Below are positions 36,573 through 49,280 of a stretch of DNA of 64,000 bases, in pieces. Both the position numbers and the translations under genes were made by a program. The notes under the pieces are model-generated. The model had not been told where the DNA came from. It saw only the letters and a program-made list of their open reading frames with translations, and searched no databases. Origin of the DNA: Physcomitrium patens (Eukaryota > Streptophyta > Bryopsida > Funariales > Funariaceae). How positions within the stretch are numbered: the stretch's first letter is position 1; each line of letters opens with the position of its first letter. Location of the stretch: assembly GCF_000002425.4 (NCBI RefSeq), contig NC_037261.1, positions 2,909,426-2,973,425 on the forward strand, read 5' to 3'.

Positions 36573-38290
36573 ATGATCCCTCTAGCCTATCTAATTAATC
36601 AATTGCCGCAGTATCTGTTATTGGTTCCACCGATTTCGGTTCCAACTGCAAATCTTCGTCCTCCTCCAATCCTTCCATTGGATCCTGCCTCAACTAAGCT
36701 GAAAGGTCTTCATTGTACTCGCCCAGTTCACGGACTTGAGCTTCCAATTTCAGGATCTGGGCATCTCTCAATTCCAACTAGCGTTGAAAGTGACTCTTTT
36801 CTTCTGGAACTTCGAGAACTAGCAATGTTGATACTTGTACTTGACCAATATTGACTAAATTCTCTGCCAATCTTGTCACCTCGACATTCAAGGCCTCAAT
36901 TTCATCCCTTAATCGCTTTGTTTTATATCTGTATTGGTCACTCAATACCAATTTCTCTTGCGCCAATAACTCGACCTTTTTTCATTCCATTACCAGCTAA
37001 TCCTTTGCTTTTTCCAATTCCAAAATTGAATGACTGTGAGCTCGGAATAGTTCTTGCCTATGGGTCTCCACCATGCATTCTCTTTCTTTGTCCCAAGCTT
37101 TCTGTTATTTCCCAATTTTTTGCTCCAATAGCACCTTGGATTCTGCATTCGCCTGGATGATTCGTTCTTGCTCTTCAATTCTTCAGGTTTGCTCCGATAT
37201 CACTTTTTTGCTTGCCTCTAATTCCTGTTTACCACTGCCCTCTACATCCAATGCTCGTATCATATAATGTATTTGCTAAATGCACTACAATAGAGCATTT
37301 TTAAGATGTACGCCTTCCAGTAGTCGGCCTTGTAGAAACGTTAAGTGATTGATATCTAACAATGTCAGGACTTCATTCTCCTTCTCCACCACCAAACGAA
37401 TCGGATCCATTTCCGGTACCACTAGACGACTGGATTCTCCAATTTCATATATTATCTCTATTGTATTGACATTCTGTGCCAACGAATTTTGTTCTTGTTG
37501 CGGAGGCACTGGCACTGGTTCAGAACTTCCCTCTACTGGCGATGTTTGCCGCAATGTGTACGCGATCATAGCATACACATAATTGAAACATAGCAATGCT
37601 GTAAACTTCTCTATTTTATGCTTGGCTCCTATTTTTGCATGAACACAGGTTGCTACATAAGCTGCCCAACTGAACACCATCCCTTCAAACATCCCTACCA
37701 CTGCAAATATTAACCGTCTTGACGTATATGTGTTGTGTCGATACAACCCTAGACGCCTCAGTACCAAGCGCAACCATTCCATGAGCTCTCGTGTAATTGC
37801 CTCAACCGTCTACCAACTTTGGTTCTTCTCAAACGATGACATGCCACCTTTGAAATAACTTCCCGGTCGAAAGTCACTGGACTCCTCAGCACCCACCATA
37901 ATCTCTCCAATTGAAAGAAACAGTATTTTTTTGAGGATCTTCTCATCAATATCGATAACGTGCCCTTGTTCTACACTCGATGCATCCTATGGATCATAAT
38001 TTGCGATGTATTCTTCCACTAATGTCACATTAATTGAAGGCAAACTATCTGACCTTTGCAAAAACTAAAACATTTGCACGTTTCAAAAATCTCGTATTTT
38101 CCTTGGCCTCAAGCAAATCTCAAGCTTCATAGGCTCTATATTGATAACGATTACTACGGATAGTGATCCTAAATTACATTTATCTTTCACATTTTGACCA
38201 CTTTTCTCTCTGTCTGTAGCTCTCTTTGTACTCTCAATCGCCATGTTGCACACTCTTTTAAGCTTTAACCGTCAATACTACACTCCAGTA
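36573..38290 (-). pseudogene. Element 2 extra region downstream of integrase, coiled-coil protein remnant
   Basis: About 1.7 kb between integrase and the 3' LTR is protein-like in the same sense as pol. The first part (37285-37949) is globular and rich in Trp, Leu and Arg (MEWLRLVLRRLGLYRH, MFEGMVFSWAAYVATC). A Pro/Gln linker follows. Then come Glu/Lys/Gln-rich heptad-like stretches (36778-37230, e.g. KRLRDEIEALNVEVTRLAEN). I do not recognise a family, and there is no clear signal peptide or fusion-protein layout. It could be an element-encoded accessory protein or a captured host sequence. Broken in this copy. Confidence 0.55.
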
Positions 38291-38689
38291 CTCCAAAACA
38301 CCCGAAATTGTAACACCAAAAAGAAACAATAACAGAATGCGACATCTGAGAATGACCGTAAATGGATGCCCCACTCCTATTCTTTTATCTAGTCGTGATA
38401 ATGACAACATGTTATCCCTACTGTCCGTTTCTCACCTCCGTCCTATCTGACACATTATTAATTACTAACTATCCTTTCAGCCGCCTCTACACTCTAACAC
38501 ACTTAATTAGATCTATCCTAAGTACATTCGATATGACCTCCTCTAGAAATTGAAAATCCGTCCCGGGTTTTATGTATGATATAACCGTAATCGGTTCTCG
38601 TTAATGCGGGTACTGAATCGATGACTCATGAAATCCTCCAATTGAAGAGACCCATTGGAAAACCCTTCAATCACACGATATGGCCCATG

Positions 38690-41600
38690 CTAGCGAACTT
38701 GAAATTTGTCCGAAAAATGATTAAATTTGCTATCATACAACAATACCAAATCATTGGGCATAAAATTCTTCAGACGCAGTTTACTATCATAGTAATTCTT
38801 TTGCCGTTTTTGAGTTGCTTCCATGTTGAAGAGAGCTGTAGCCCGTATTTCATCCAATTTGTCCAACTCTGCCAATTGATATTGGAGTGATTCCTTATCT
38901 CCAAGACGTTCATCCAATGTAATGCGTAAACTCTGAACTTCCAATTCAATTGGTAATATTGCTTCTTGCCCGTACACCAATTGGAATGGTGTGGAATTGG
39001 TAGTCACTTTATATGTAATACGATATGCCCACAATGCCGCAAACAATTTAGTATCTCAATCTGTTTCCGTGCCCAAAATTATTTTGGTTAAAATCTTATA
39101 TAGAATATCATTGGTCTTTTCCATCTGCCCATTGGCCCGAGGATGATATGGTGTTGTTTTTCTGTGCTTGATTTCGTATGTTTTCGTCAAGGCTGCTATG
39201 GTAGCATTTATGAAATCCGTGTCGCGATCGCTAACCAATTCCTTCGGACATCCATATCGAGTAATAATATTCTCATATAGAAAAGTGGCCACCGTATTGG
39301 CATTATCATTGCGGATAGTAATAGCCTCTGCCCATTTGGTTACATAGTCCGTGGCGACTAAAATATACCGCTTTTGTTAATGTTTCAATGCTAGTGCAAT
39401 GGGTCCAACAAAATCAATTCCCCATTTTTCAAATGGTGCTTGTGCCAAGATTGGTATTAACAGCATCGTTGAAGTACTCATGGGTCGACCAATTCGTTGA
39501 CATGGACCACAACGACGAACAAATTGGTGCGCATCAGAAAACATTGTCGGCCACCAATATCCGGCCATTAAAGCCTTGCGAGCAGTATTGTCTCCCACGA
39601 AATATCCACCACAATTATCCAAATGACATCCCTCTAGTATCGATTGTACTTCATTGGGAAAGATGCAACGACGTAGAATTCCATCCCAGCCTTGCTTATA
39701 CAAGGCATCTCCCATCATCGTATATGGTGCACTTTTTAAAATCAGTCATTTCTTGAGTTTCTCACTATATGTAGGTAGAAATGTCTAAAATGTTAGATAT
39801 TGAATCAATTCACTATAGTCAGTTATAATCACTTTGACGACAAATAAGTGCGTGTCAGGAAGTGCATCATTAATAGGCTCATTACCCAAGATATTGGACA
39901 ATAGGGATAAGTAATCCGCATTGGCATGTTTCTTTCCTGGTTGTACATTGATAGTAAAGTTAAATTCTTGAAGTAATAACACCCATCGAGCAATGCATCC
40001 ACTCAATTGAGGCTTATTAATCATGTATTTGAAGGCATCATGATCCACATAAAAGACAAATGGATACCCAAGCAAATAGTACCAAAATTTCTGAACCGAG
40101 TATATCATACTCAATGCTTCTCGTTCAGTAATAGTGTAATTACGTTCGACAACCACCAATTGCCGACTAGCATAATAGATAGGATGATCTAGACCTTGAT
40201 CATCCTTTTGACTTAGCACTGATCCAATAGCCACATTAGATGCATCAACATACACATGAAAGGACTCGGTCCAACGAGGGGCCACCAATATTGGTGCAGA
40301 GACCAATTTTGACTTCAATGCTTCAAAGGCCATGGTACACTCCATAGTCCAGATAGAACTAGTCCCATCTAATGGAGGTTTCTTCAGTAAGTTCATTAAA
40401 GGTTGAAAAATAACTACAAACGAACGAATAAATCGTCGATAATAATTGACATGGCTGACGAATCCTCAAACACTGGAGACCGTCTCTGCTCTGGGCAAGT
40501 TCATTATATGTGTCATTTTGTCTGGATCCGTAGTGATACCATGGCTAGAGATGATATGTCCCAATAATTTTTCTGACAGAACACTGAATTGACACTTATC
40601 TGAGTTCAACAATATTCCAAACTTAGTGCACTGAGCCAAGCATTTGCCGAGATAATTAAGATGATCTTATTTTGTACTGAATGCACAGAAATCATCTAAA
40701 AAGATCTCCATAAACGGTCGGAGATAGTCTTAGAAGGCCTGAGTCATCACTCTTTGAAACGTGGCTGGGACGTTACATAACCCAAAAGGCATCACGCGAT
40801 AAGCGAATGTGCCCCAATCCATAGTAAAGGTTGTCTTGAGCTGATCTTTCGTTGCAATTTGAACCTGATTATACCCGGAAAATCCATCTAGGAACAAATA
40901 ACATTCATGACTTGCTACAGCGTCTAATATACTATCCGTGAAGGACAATGGGAAGTAAGCTTTCTTGGTGGCCGCATTAAGTTTTCAGAAATCTTGACAA
41001 ATTCAGATTTTTCCATTCTTTTTCGGTACTATCACAATTGGAGAAACCCACTCACTATTTGATACTGGGTAAATAAAACCAACTGCAAGAAGCTTGTCCA
41101 ATTCTTCCTTCACCATGAGAGAATATTTAGGATTAAGGCGATGTTACCTCTGCCATACCGATTTAGCGTTCTCCTCGAAAATGATACGATGCTCACAGAC
41201 TTCAGCGGGAATACCTTTTAAATCATCATAAGTCCAAACAAAAGTGGATTCACAATGCAAGAAAAATTCGGTCCAGCAAGTCAACTCTTATTCCTTAATA
41301 CCTTCATAGACCTTAATTTTTCGAGGTTCTGCTGTGGTCGCCAAGTTAATAGTTTGATATAAAGGTGCAACGGCGATGTTCTATTTCAACCCCCGCGTTG
41401 GTTTAAAGTCAGTCGATAAGTTTGACATGTACGAAGTACTGAATCCTGTGTCCAGGGCACTAATATGGTGCACATCATACTTAGTCATCTAATCAATACT
41501 AATATAATCCGAGTTTTCCAAGTCCGTCGGGTATATCAAGTACTCCTCCGGACCTCCACATTGGTACACCACTCTAGGGTGTAGTGTTGCCTCCACGGGC

Positions 41601-42650
41601 GCCTCCGTAATTGGTACTAGTGCATCATCATCGGAGCTAAGCTCATCGTCCGACGTTAATTCAGATGCTAGCAATTGAGATTCTTTGTGATAGTGTATTG
41701 GATACATTTGTAATACCATTTTGTCTCTGCCCTTGCCAATTGTCAAAGTATTCCAACTCCAATCATACTTGGCCTTTGCTTGATAAAGCCATGGTCGTCC
41801 CAATAAAATTGGATACAATAAAATCGAATATTGTAACCAAAAGACGATATAGTCAATTTCATATGCAATACCGACAATCATAGTTTGAACACTCCATAAG
41901 ATACCCATTGGTTTAACCCGGCTATGATCTGCCATTAGTAATACCAATGTCGTAGGTACTAAGTGTTCCAAATCTAAAGCATCCATTGTATCAGCGTTCA
42001 TTAAATTGACGCTAGAACCACCATCCATTTGAACACTCGAGATCATAATACCATCAATCGAAACATCGATGGTTGGTGCACTTGGGTCAAGGTTCAAACT
42101 GACTTCACAAATTTCTTTATTACGGTGCCTATGCAGTGTTAACGATGAATTCAATGTAGAACGACACTCTGGTGCGACCGCTAAATGTTGCTTCATAGAA
42201 ATAGAAGGCCGAATAGCATACACATCCTTCAAAATATCATAGGATTCTATATTTAGAGTAATTTCTAATACCTTCTTTTTTTTCATTGGTTTGAGTTTAA
42301 CTCCATTAGGTAAGATATTCTTCTGCCCTGGACTCAAAATTGGAATAGCAGCCGGGGCTTCCTTGGAATTCTCGCCTCCGAGAGGATCTTTCAACGGATA
42401 GGACATTTCTCAAAAATGCGTACAGATCGAAACTGCTTGAAATGGAACCGAAGCCTCCGTAATTGGGACTTCATTGGGTTGTGCCACTGAGTCAGGTCTC
42501 ATACTGGGTATGAAACCCATAACAAGACCTGGATTGGATGGTCCCCTAATTGGATCAAATTGGTCTTTCGCATCGAGATAACCCAAATAATAAATTGGTC
42601 GTTTTTCCTTTTGCTGACTCTGGGTAAGAACGGCTTGGACACATTCCACC
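38690..42650 (-). pseudogene. Element 2 pol region: protease, RT, RNase H, integrase
   Basis: In minus-strand order: aspartic protease with DGGSSVNLM and ILLGRPWL (within 41489-42406); reverse transcriptase (LFLDGFSGYNQVQIA, VMPFGLCNVPATFQ, 40730-40948); RNase H (VYVDASNVAIGSVLSQ, 39785-40396); integrase zinc finger (CGPCQRIGRPM) and core (GIDFVGPIA, HPRANGQMEKTND), 39056-39718; and the integrase C-terminal part (QLVYGQEAILPIELE, 38690-39046). This order is typical of Ty3/gypsy and the sequence style is plant-like. Multiple breaks, inactive. Confidence 0.85.
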
Positions 42651-42699
42651 CGATTTATCGGAGAATCTTGAGGACCTCGATTTATCTCCTCAATTTTTC

Positions 42700-44855
42700 T
42701 TTGGCTTTGAATCTATTGATCCCAATTACTGATATTGAATGGAGCATTACATTGCTGATACGTATGCCCTGACTGCTTGTAATTTCCACAAATTGACGCA
42801 TAATCATCACTGGCTCTGGGATTGGGACATTCATTGGCATAATGACTAATCTGTTTGCAATGGAAACAATGAAATAGTCTTCTTATACCCCCATCAGGCA
42901 TATTGGGTGTCTCTACCGGTATATACCTACTAGGCTTGTTCTATGTAGGGTTAGAAAATGATTTTGGTTGTCCCGTTGGTACTGAGAAAATTTGGTTTGA
43001 TGACGTCGATGGAGCATATTGCTGATACCTCTGCTGCTCCTTACCGTAGTTTTGGGGGTTCGATATAGACCCTTGATTAAAATTAGAACTTTGAAAGTTA
43101 TTGAATGCTCGATTTTGTCAATTAAATCGATTTCCATTCTATCCAAATATATTTTCTATTTGCACTTGATTGGTGTTCCACTAGGTTGGTGGGATCATGG
43201 TCTGATTACTAAATTGTTGTTGTTATCTTTGCCAATTCCAACAATTTGCTGTTAGGTGCTTTCCTCCGCAAAATGTACATTGATCCATTATTTTTGAGGG
43301 TGAGGGGCATTCTATTATAGAATGACTGTGGCCCTTACAATTACTGCACCATACATTGGTCCTAGTATTGGTAGGCTTTTGCCTCTTCTCCTTATCTTTG
43401 GCCATATTGACGGCCATTTCCTCCATTTTCTTCGTCAAATTCAATAACAAGGTTTCATTGGAATCTTTTAGGACTGACATTATTGGTATCACTGCCGTAG
43501 TTAACGCTTGTTGTTGATACAAAAAATATGGAGTATACGTTATTGTCACATTCGATGGTATAGCTTGCAATGAGGTGACATTAATTGGCTCTTGAATATT
43601 GGTATTCGAATTGGCCCGTGTTTCTAACATCCGTGGATAACCACCCACTGATTCGTTCTAAGTCAGATTTTGATATCTACCTTGAACTGGAATCATCATG
43701 GCTCCTGCAGTTAAAAACTGATCATAATGGCATTCCTCTCAAACCTTTGCTCTATTAAGGGACGCAGCCATCGTAACGGTTTGAGCTTCCTTTACAAACA
43801 TTTTTAGCTCTGGTGGGTGCAAACCATTGATTAATATGGATAAGATAAATGCCTTCGATATTTGGTGATTCGGCCACTTACTGAGTATATCAGCCACTCA
43901 GCCATAGTACGATTCCACCGCCTCCCCTAGGATCATTTTACTATTCATTAACCTCTCTCGAAGGCGGTCCTCGAAACCAATTGGCTGAAAATAGAGATAA
44001 AAATACATTCTTCAATACTTCCCAATTCAGAAATTGACCCACTAATTGGTGGTTGTACCATTCAAATGTCGTGTCTTTTAAGATCACTAGCAGCCATTGC
44101 AACCAAATATCTTCAATTCTGCCATTATTAGCTATACATGCTATAAAAAATTGAGACAAATGTTGATTAGGATCCACACCTGGAAATCCCTAAAAAGTAG
44201 GTAGTGGTGCGATACTAGTTGTACAATTGCCTACTGCATCCATTTGTACTGCAATCGGAACGGCTAGTCCTCCTGATGCCATTGAATTTCTTGTTCCACT
44301 AAACTCCGTTTTAAAATAATCTCTGCTTTTCCTTATTCTAATTTTCGAGCTCTCAGTGCTCCTTGATTTACTATTATTTTTTGCAAATAGTTTTATTGAT
44401 TGAATTACAAGTGGAAATGTCGGATTTTGAAATATAATACAGTTATCTTTATTGGCGACCAATTTGTGCCAATCTAAAGAGCCACTATTGCTCGTTTCAG
44501 GGGTACCCTCTACTGAAAAAATACCCAATGGAGTATCAAATTCTTCTACGCCTCCTTGTCTTTCAATTAATGGCTTCAAGATTTCCATTGGAATGTTAAC
44601 AAAATTTCCCGTGAAAGTTCTTGGCAGTTTTTCTAACAGTACATACGACTGCAGAATTAACAGTCTGTCCGGTTCTTGATATGATTGGATGCACCGACAA
44701 GCTTGCAACCATGGTTTAATCCAATTTTGTCGATGCTTCCTTTTAAGATTACGTTCTTGCTCCTCTCTAAGTAAGTTCCTTCCTTGCGCTCCTCCCTGTC
44801 TTTCTCTCAACTGATTTATTTTCCTCGATACAATGCTCTCGTTCTTATTAACCAT
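42700..44855 (-). pseudogene. Element 2 gag region with several zinc knuckles
   Basis: Minus-strand frames give a Gag N-terminal part (MVNKNESIVSRKINQL, from 44855) and a retrotransposon gag core (FFIACIANNGRIEDIWLQWL, about 44140). Two pairs of CCHC-type knuckles follow: CSNCKGHSHSIIEC and CTFCGGKHLTANC at about 43230-43350, and CFHCKQISHYANEC plus a degenerate fourth (CGNYKQSGHTYQQC) at about 42730-42870. Linkers are Asn- and Gln-rich. Broken in this copy. Confidence 0.75.
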
Positions 44856-44948
44856 AATCTTGCTTCAAACACTACTGAAATCGTCTTCCATTGCCAATTT
44901 TCTCACACGTTTGGTAATTAATTCCTAACACTCAAAGCAATTATCACT

Positions 44949-44966
44949 CCTCGGCAGCAGTGCCAA
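44949..44966 (-). other. Element 2 primer-binding site, tRNA-Asp-like
   Basis: The minus strand reads TGGCACTGCTGCCGAGGA, five bases inside the 5' LTR. It resembles the plant tRNA-Asp PBS TGGCGCCGTTGCCGGGGA, with a few transitions. Confidence 0.6.
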
Positions 44967-44971
44967 AATGT

Positions 44972-45732
44972 GATTGCTCGTTTCACTTCTTCCAAATTAA
45001 TCTAATGGAAATAAACTCATATAGGAGGATTCAAACACGGAGAATGACTACTTGCTTAAGCATTCACGTTAGGATCACACAATCAATTACTTCTTGAATG
45101 TATCGTCTCTATTTTCAATATCTGAACACACAAAGAAACTATAATCTCCTCCTTCATCTTGTCCGTCTCTTCCTTACAGCAATTCAATCATACCAATAAC
45201 TGCTATTTCCACTAATATATTCACCCTCATAATCTCCAATTATAATACTATGCCATCACAGCTTTCAGCACACAATTACCCTCATTCCAATCACTAGAAT
45301 TCTTCACACAAAACTGCCATTCACATTACGATGTTTCACATAAATACAGACTCATTCTCTCTGCTGAACTACAATCAGATTTCAACATTTAATCTTTCTT
45401 CTTCTCAAATAATACCAATCACATTTCCATTCCATAATTCACTTCACAATATTCAGAAACTCTCAATCCTCTTATTCAAAGAAAATAACAAACAAAAGAA
45501 AAGAGGTAGCACCAAGCTTACCCCGGCTCACAACTATCACAGCGATGGCACCTTAATTAACTTCTACAACTCCTATATACTTTTCCTTGATTCTCCAGAT
45601 TCTAACCGTAATTCTGTAATTAATCACTTTTAATAACTAAATCACTCATCCGTCCTCCTGAATTTCCTATTATATGGACTATTAATATATTTTATCAATA
45701 TCTTTCAAAAATAAATTAATATCTATTCTACA
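44972..45732 (-). repeat. Element 2 5' LTR (761 bp)
   Basis: Partner of 35726-36486 with the same termini. It adjoins the primer-binding site at 44949-44966. Confidence 0.85.
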
Positions 45733-45737
45733 TATAT

Positions 45738-46300
45738 TAAATAAATTTATATTGGTTCTAATCTTATTAAATAAGTTTTTAGAAACTTAGATGTTATTAC
45801 TCTAATTTTACTTATATCTCTCCAACCAAACCTTTGTTTTTAGTATCTTTCAAAAAATCAATTGTTCTATGCAATGGATTGAATAATAAATTATTCAAAT
45901 GAATTTGCCTTTTATATTGTGAATAATAAATCTTTGATATTATCTTTTAATTCATATTAAAATTGATTGATAAGAGTTTTGTTATTCTAATCTATATTGC
46001 AAGCAAGGTTCTAAAATTCAGCAATATATATGGTTGCTAAATGTGATCCTTGTTGTGAAGGTAGGAATTTGATTTCTATTACTCATTTTTAATTATTTTC
46101 TTTGAATATAGCCATAAACTTTTTTTAGAATGTATATAAATCATATAAGATTTGTGAATCTTTTTCCATCGAAGGTACAAACCAAGAAAGAGTACTTTCA
46201 AATAAAAATACACTTACGAATCCAACTTGAGTAAATCCATCAAGATATTAAAAAAAATGCAACCTTAACTAAAGCTTGTCATATATTTAGTCATTTTTTC
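45738..46300 (-). pseudogene. Element 0 remnant, gag part
   Basis: Matches the 29770-29960 interval of element 1 in order and wording (a shared AAATCCAACTTGAGTAAATC block), so it continues element 0 beyond element 2. No open frame remains. Confidence 0.5.
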
Positions 46301-47340
46301 ATATTATATCTATTTTTTGTTTTTTTAAAAAATTTTAGTATTACTTGAATATATTGTAATTTCAAAGATTTATTTTTATATATATTTTTGATACTTTAAT
46401 AAGATTAATATATATAATATTAAAACTTAATTTTTAAAATAATTATTAAATAATTTTTATTTTTTAAAATATACTATAATTTATTAGAGATTGCAAGTTA
46501 TTATCTTCTAAAATCATGTTGTTAATGTATTATCACTTATTTTTACTACTTTTTAAATTTATGATGTGAAAATAAAATTCACTACTCAATTCAAATTAAA
46601 AGATGGCTTTAATTAAGAATTACTTGAAATTAGTGGTATAAAGTGAGAGATAAAATTAATAAGACATAATAAAATATAAGAAAAAAAAATAAAAGGAATA
46701 CAATCAAATAATTATACATTCCAAATACTAGTTATAATCTATTTATTAATTTTTTTAATAAAAAATAGAAATAACAATATTTTTAGATATATATCTTTTA
46801 AATATTTTTAATGACATAACATATATAAAAATATAAATTATTATAAGTATATTATGATAGTTTAAAGATAGGAAGTACTAATTAAAAAGTTAAATGAATA
46901 AGTTTTTTCTTAATGATAACTTAATTAAAAGGTCAAGAATTTGAGCTTTACTAAAGCTCACAAGTAATGTATATAGATGTTTTAAAGAGGTTATGGGACC
47001 TTGATTTAACATTCCTACCCACATCCAAGGTGATACAACCTAAATAGGACTTGTGCACATTCTCACCTACAATTAATATATTAGTTGTTGGTTTTTTTAT
47101 TTTTTACTATTAAAACCTCTTTTTATATTTTTGACTTAACCATGGTATTTAAATATATCTAATGAGTTTAGGAGCCTTTTAGAGCCATAAAATATTTTTG
47201 AATTCTTTATAATGGCTTCCAAGGTGGTAAAAATTATTATTACCAAGGTCTTAAAATTTTATTCTAAAAATTCATAGAAATTCCTAGAATCCTCTAAATA
47301 AATTCCAAATAAATCATAAAAAATCTTATAATATTTCTAT
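46300..47340. other. AT-rich stretch, nothing recognisable
   Basis: Very AT-rich. It could include the missing 5' LTR of element 0, but no partner copy was found in the window. Ends near a (TA)n run. Confidence 0.35.
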
Positions 47341-47357
47341 AATATTAGAATTTAGGT

Positions 47358-47397
<40 letters not shown>

Positions 47398-47629
47398 AAG
47401 ATTCAAAGAGGTTGCTCTTTAATTAAATGTGTGTCTTGTGCCAAGATTGTACCAAAATAGACAAAAGAGCAAGTGAAGCAAGACAGTGTACTATGGCAAC
47501 TTTGAATACAAAACGAAGCCATTGGATTCAAAAACTACATTCATGTTGGCTCTTATGAATAGGAATTGGATGTGATTATTGCTCATAGCATTCTTACCTT
47601 CTCCTATTGCCAAGAGGGTTGTCAAGGCA

Positions 47630-47791
47630 AGATACCTTTGTAAGGTGGACCCATTTATTGTATTCTAGTCATGATCTGGGTAGAGCAATGCCTTGATTTG
47701 AAGCAAAAGAAGATACCTTTGTAAGGTGGACCCACTTATTGTATTCTAGTCATGATCTAGGTAGAGCAATGCCTTGATTTGAAGCAAAAGA
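47630..47791. repeat. Tandem duplication, 81-bp unit, two copies
   Basis: Units start at 47630 and 47711 with AGATACCTTTGTAAGGTGG and end GAAGCAAAAGA. They differ at only two or so positions, so the duplication is recent relative to its surroundings. Confidence 0.9.
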
Positions 47792-47844
47792 AGAATAGCA
47801 TGAAGTGTTATGTATAATATATCCTTTCAAAATATTGAGAATAT

Positions 47845-47950
47845 TTTGAAGTCCGTGCTTCTCAACCTTAAGGTTATTCCTATTGGAGATGCAATGCCTT
47901 GTGATCTTTATGAAGGTCGTACTGCAGTTGCAACAATTTTTGATCCAAGT
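47845..47950 (+). pseudogene. Short protein-like remnant in repeat E, copy 1
   Basis: The plus strand reads VIPIGDAMPCDLYEGRTAVA before the frame fails. It looks like a fragment of a real protein, but I do not recognise it. It lies in the part of E missing from copy 2. Confidence 0.25.
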
Positions 47951-48349
47951 TAATAATGGAATAAAAGCTAAAGAACTACAACCATCTCAACTCAGAATCC
48001 AAGGTAGGAGCTTGAGACAAGAGACAACTTTGAGCAGTATGAAAAATGTAGAATCTAGTATAGAACAGATGCAACATCACACAATTAAGGAGACACTAAG
48101 TGGTTGCTTAGGTAGTGATGCCACTAATCTCACTTAATTTGAGTCAAGCACAAGCTCACAACTGAAGGCTGCAACCAATTTTGCTGTATGTGAAACCCGA
48201 GCATCAAATGAAGGTCCTATGCATCATGAGCAAGCAAGACCCTTGCAAGAGAATCCGCCTTATGACTTAGCAATCAACATAGTCATTAGCATAATCAAAA
48301 TATTTTGACATTTCAACATCAAGAATATGAACAAATCTACGACCATGCC

Positions 48350-49240
48350 ATCACCTCTACGCCTCACTGCACTGCTTGGGATTAAAATATTTTTGAGTTG
48401 TGGCTTGAGCTCTGCATATAGCTCCTATAAATTAAGCCACTTCTTGTATCCACAGTCATCAGCTCTTCTTTGCACTCTTTGCAATTCGTGATAGGTTCTT
48501 AGTGCTGTTCAAGGGAACCAGCTAGTACATGGTTCGATTAGTCTTTTGCCCGTATACCCAATTTTGACGAATGATTTGCACGTCAGTATCGCTACGAGCC
48601 TCCAGCAGAGTTTTCTTTTGCTTCGCCCTGCACAGGCACACTTCACCATCTTTCAGGTCCCAACATGTATGCACATACTCAAACTTTTCACAGAAGATCA
48701 CGGTTGGTTGATGGGGGTCTCTCTTGTCGGTTTACTTGCGCAACAATGAGTTTGCGCATCAATAGATTGAGACGTCAGTTCATTTACTGTTGATGCGGAA
48801 TCAGGAGCTTGGTATTAAATTGCTTTGATACGAGTTAGCTAACTCCAACAAGAAATTCAACATGTGTTCCAGAAATTGGTTGTAACATTTGTTGAGCGCA
48901 AACAGGCTATGAATCTTATTTCAAAGAGTGTGTGAAGACTCACCCCATGATCCAGTATACATGCTTGGGTAGTGCTGTCTGTAACCAAAGTACGCAATGG
49001 GTTGTCCTGGAATCCATAAAACATCAGCTTTGATTATTGGAAAAACTTTGATTACACATGGTTTTATCAAGGATTACATTAGGTTTTGTTCGCAAGGCAA
49101 ATCTATCCACTACGTTTAGGAGAAGGCCCTCTGCTGATAGAATCTAAAATCTACTGGCAGCGATTACAATGCTTATCAATAAATGCAGCGCAGCTTCCAT
49201 TCGCTTCCCTCCCAGCAATTTCAAGCACTGTTTAACTCTT

Positions 49241-49280
<40 letters not shown>

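Larger units (their letters stand above)
35726..45732 (-). mobile_element. Element 2: plant-type Ty3/gypsy retrotransposon, LTR to LTR, broken
   Basis: Two 761-bp LTRs (35726-36486 and 44972-45732) bound minus-strand gag, protease, reverse transcriptase, RNase H and integrase, plus a long extra region after integrase. The flanks share TATTA (35721-35725, and at 45735-45739 with a 2-bp offset). The PBS is of tRNA-Asp type. The LTRs differ by about 7-8 percent by eye, mostly transitions, so it is older than the young chromovirus and younger than element 1. There are about ten or more breaks in coding regions. No chromodomain is seen. The lineage resembles plant non-chromodomain gypsy elements (Tat/Athila-like by PBS), which is inference. 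Confidence 0.85.
19040..46300 (-). mobile_element. Element 0: oldest Ty3/gypsy chromovirus-like fossil, split by later insertions
   Basis: Minus-strand remnants related to the young chromovirus occur in the order expected of one element, at 46300-45738 (gag-like), 35725-35000 (zinc knuckle and protease), 32950-31069 (reverse transcriptase, RNase H, integrase N-terminus) and 19356-19040 (integrase core). The gaps are filled by element 1 (19357-31063), element 2 (35726-45732) and an unclassified segment of about 2 kb. Continuity is shown by target duplications and by domain order across each insertion. It is AT-rich, heavily broken and the oldest layer. Its own LTRs were not identified, and the 3' end appears truncated near 19040. 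Confidence 0.65.
47342..48345 (+). repeat. Repeat E, copy 1 (CpG-depleted)
   Basis: Shares two blocks with 58541-58990. One begins TTAGAATTTAGGTCCATATA, and the other contains TTGCAAGAGAATCCGCCTTA. Between the blocks, this copy has about 660 bp not present in copy 2. Many CpG sites of copy 2 read TG or CA here. Confidence 0.75.

Noticed and set aside
41489-42406. DGGSS in place of the usual D(S/T)G(A/S) in the element 2 protease, considered as a novel active site
   Set aside because: I believe DGGSS-type sites occur in other plant gypsy proteases, so I do not count it as novel.
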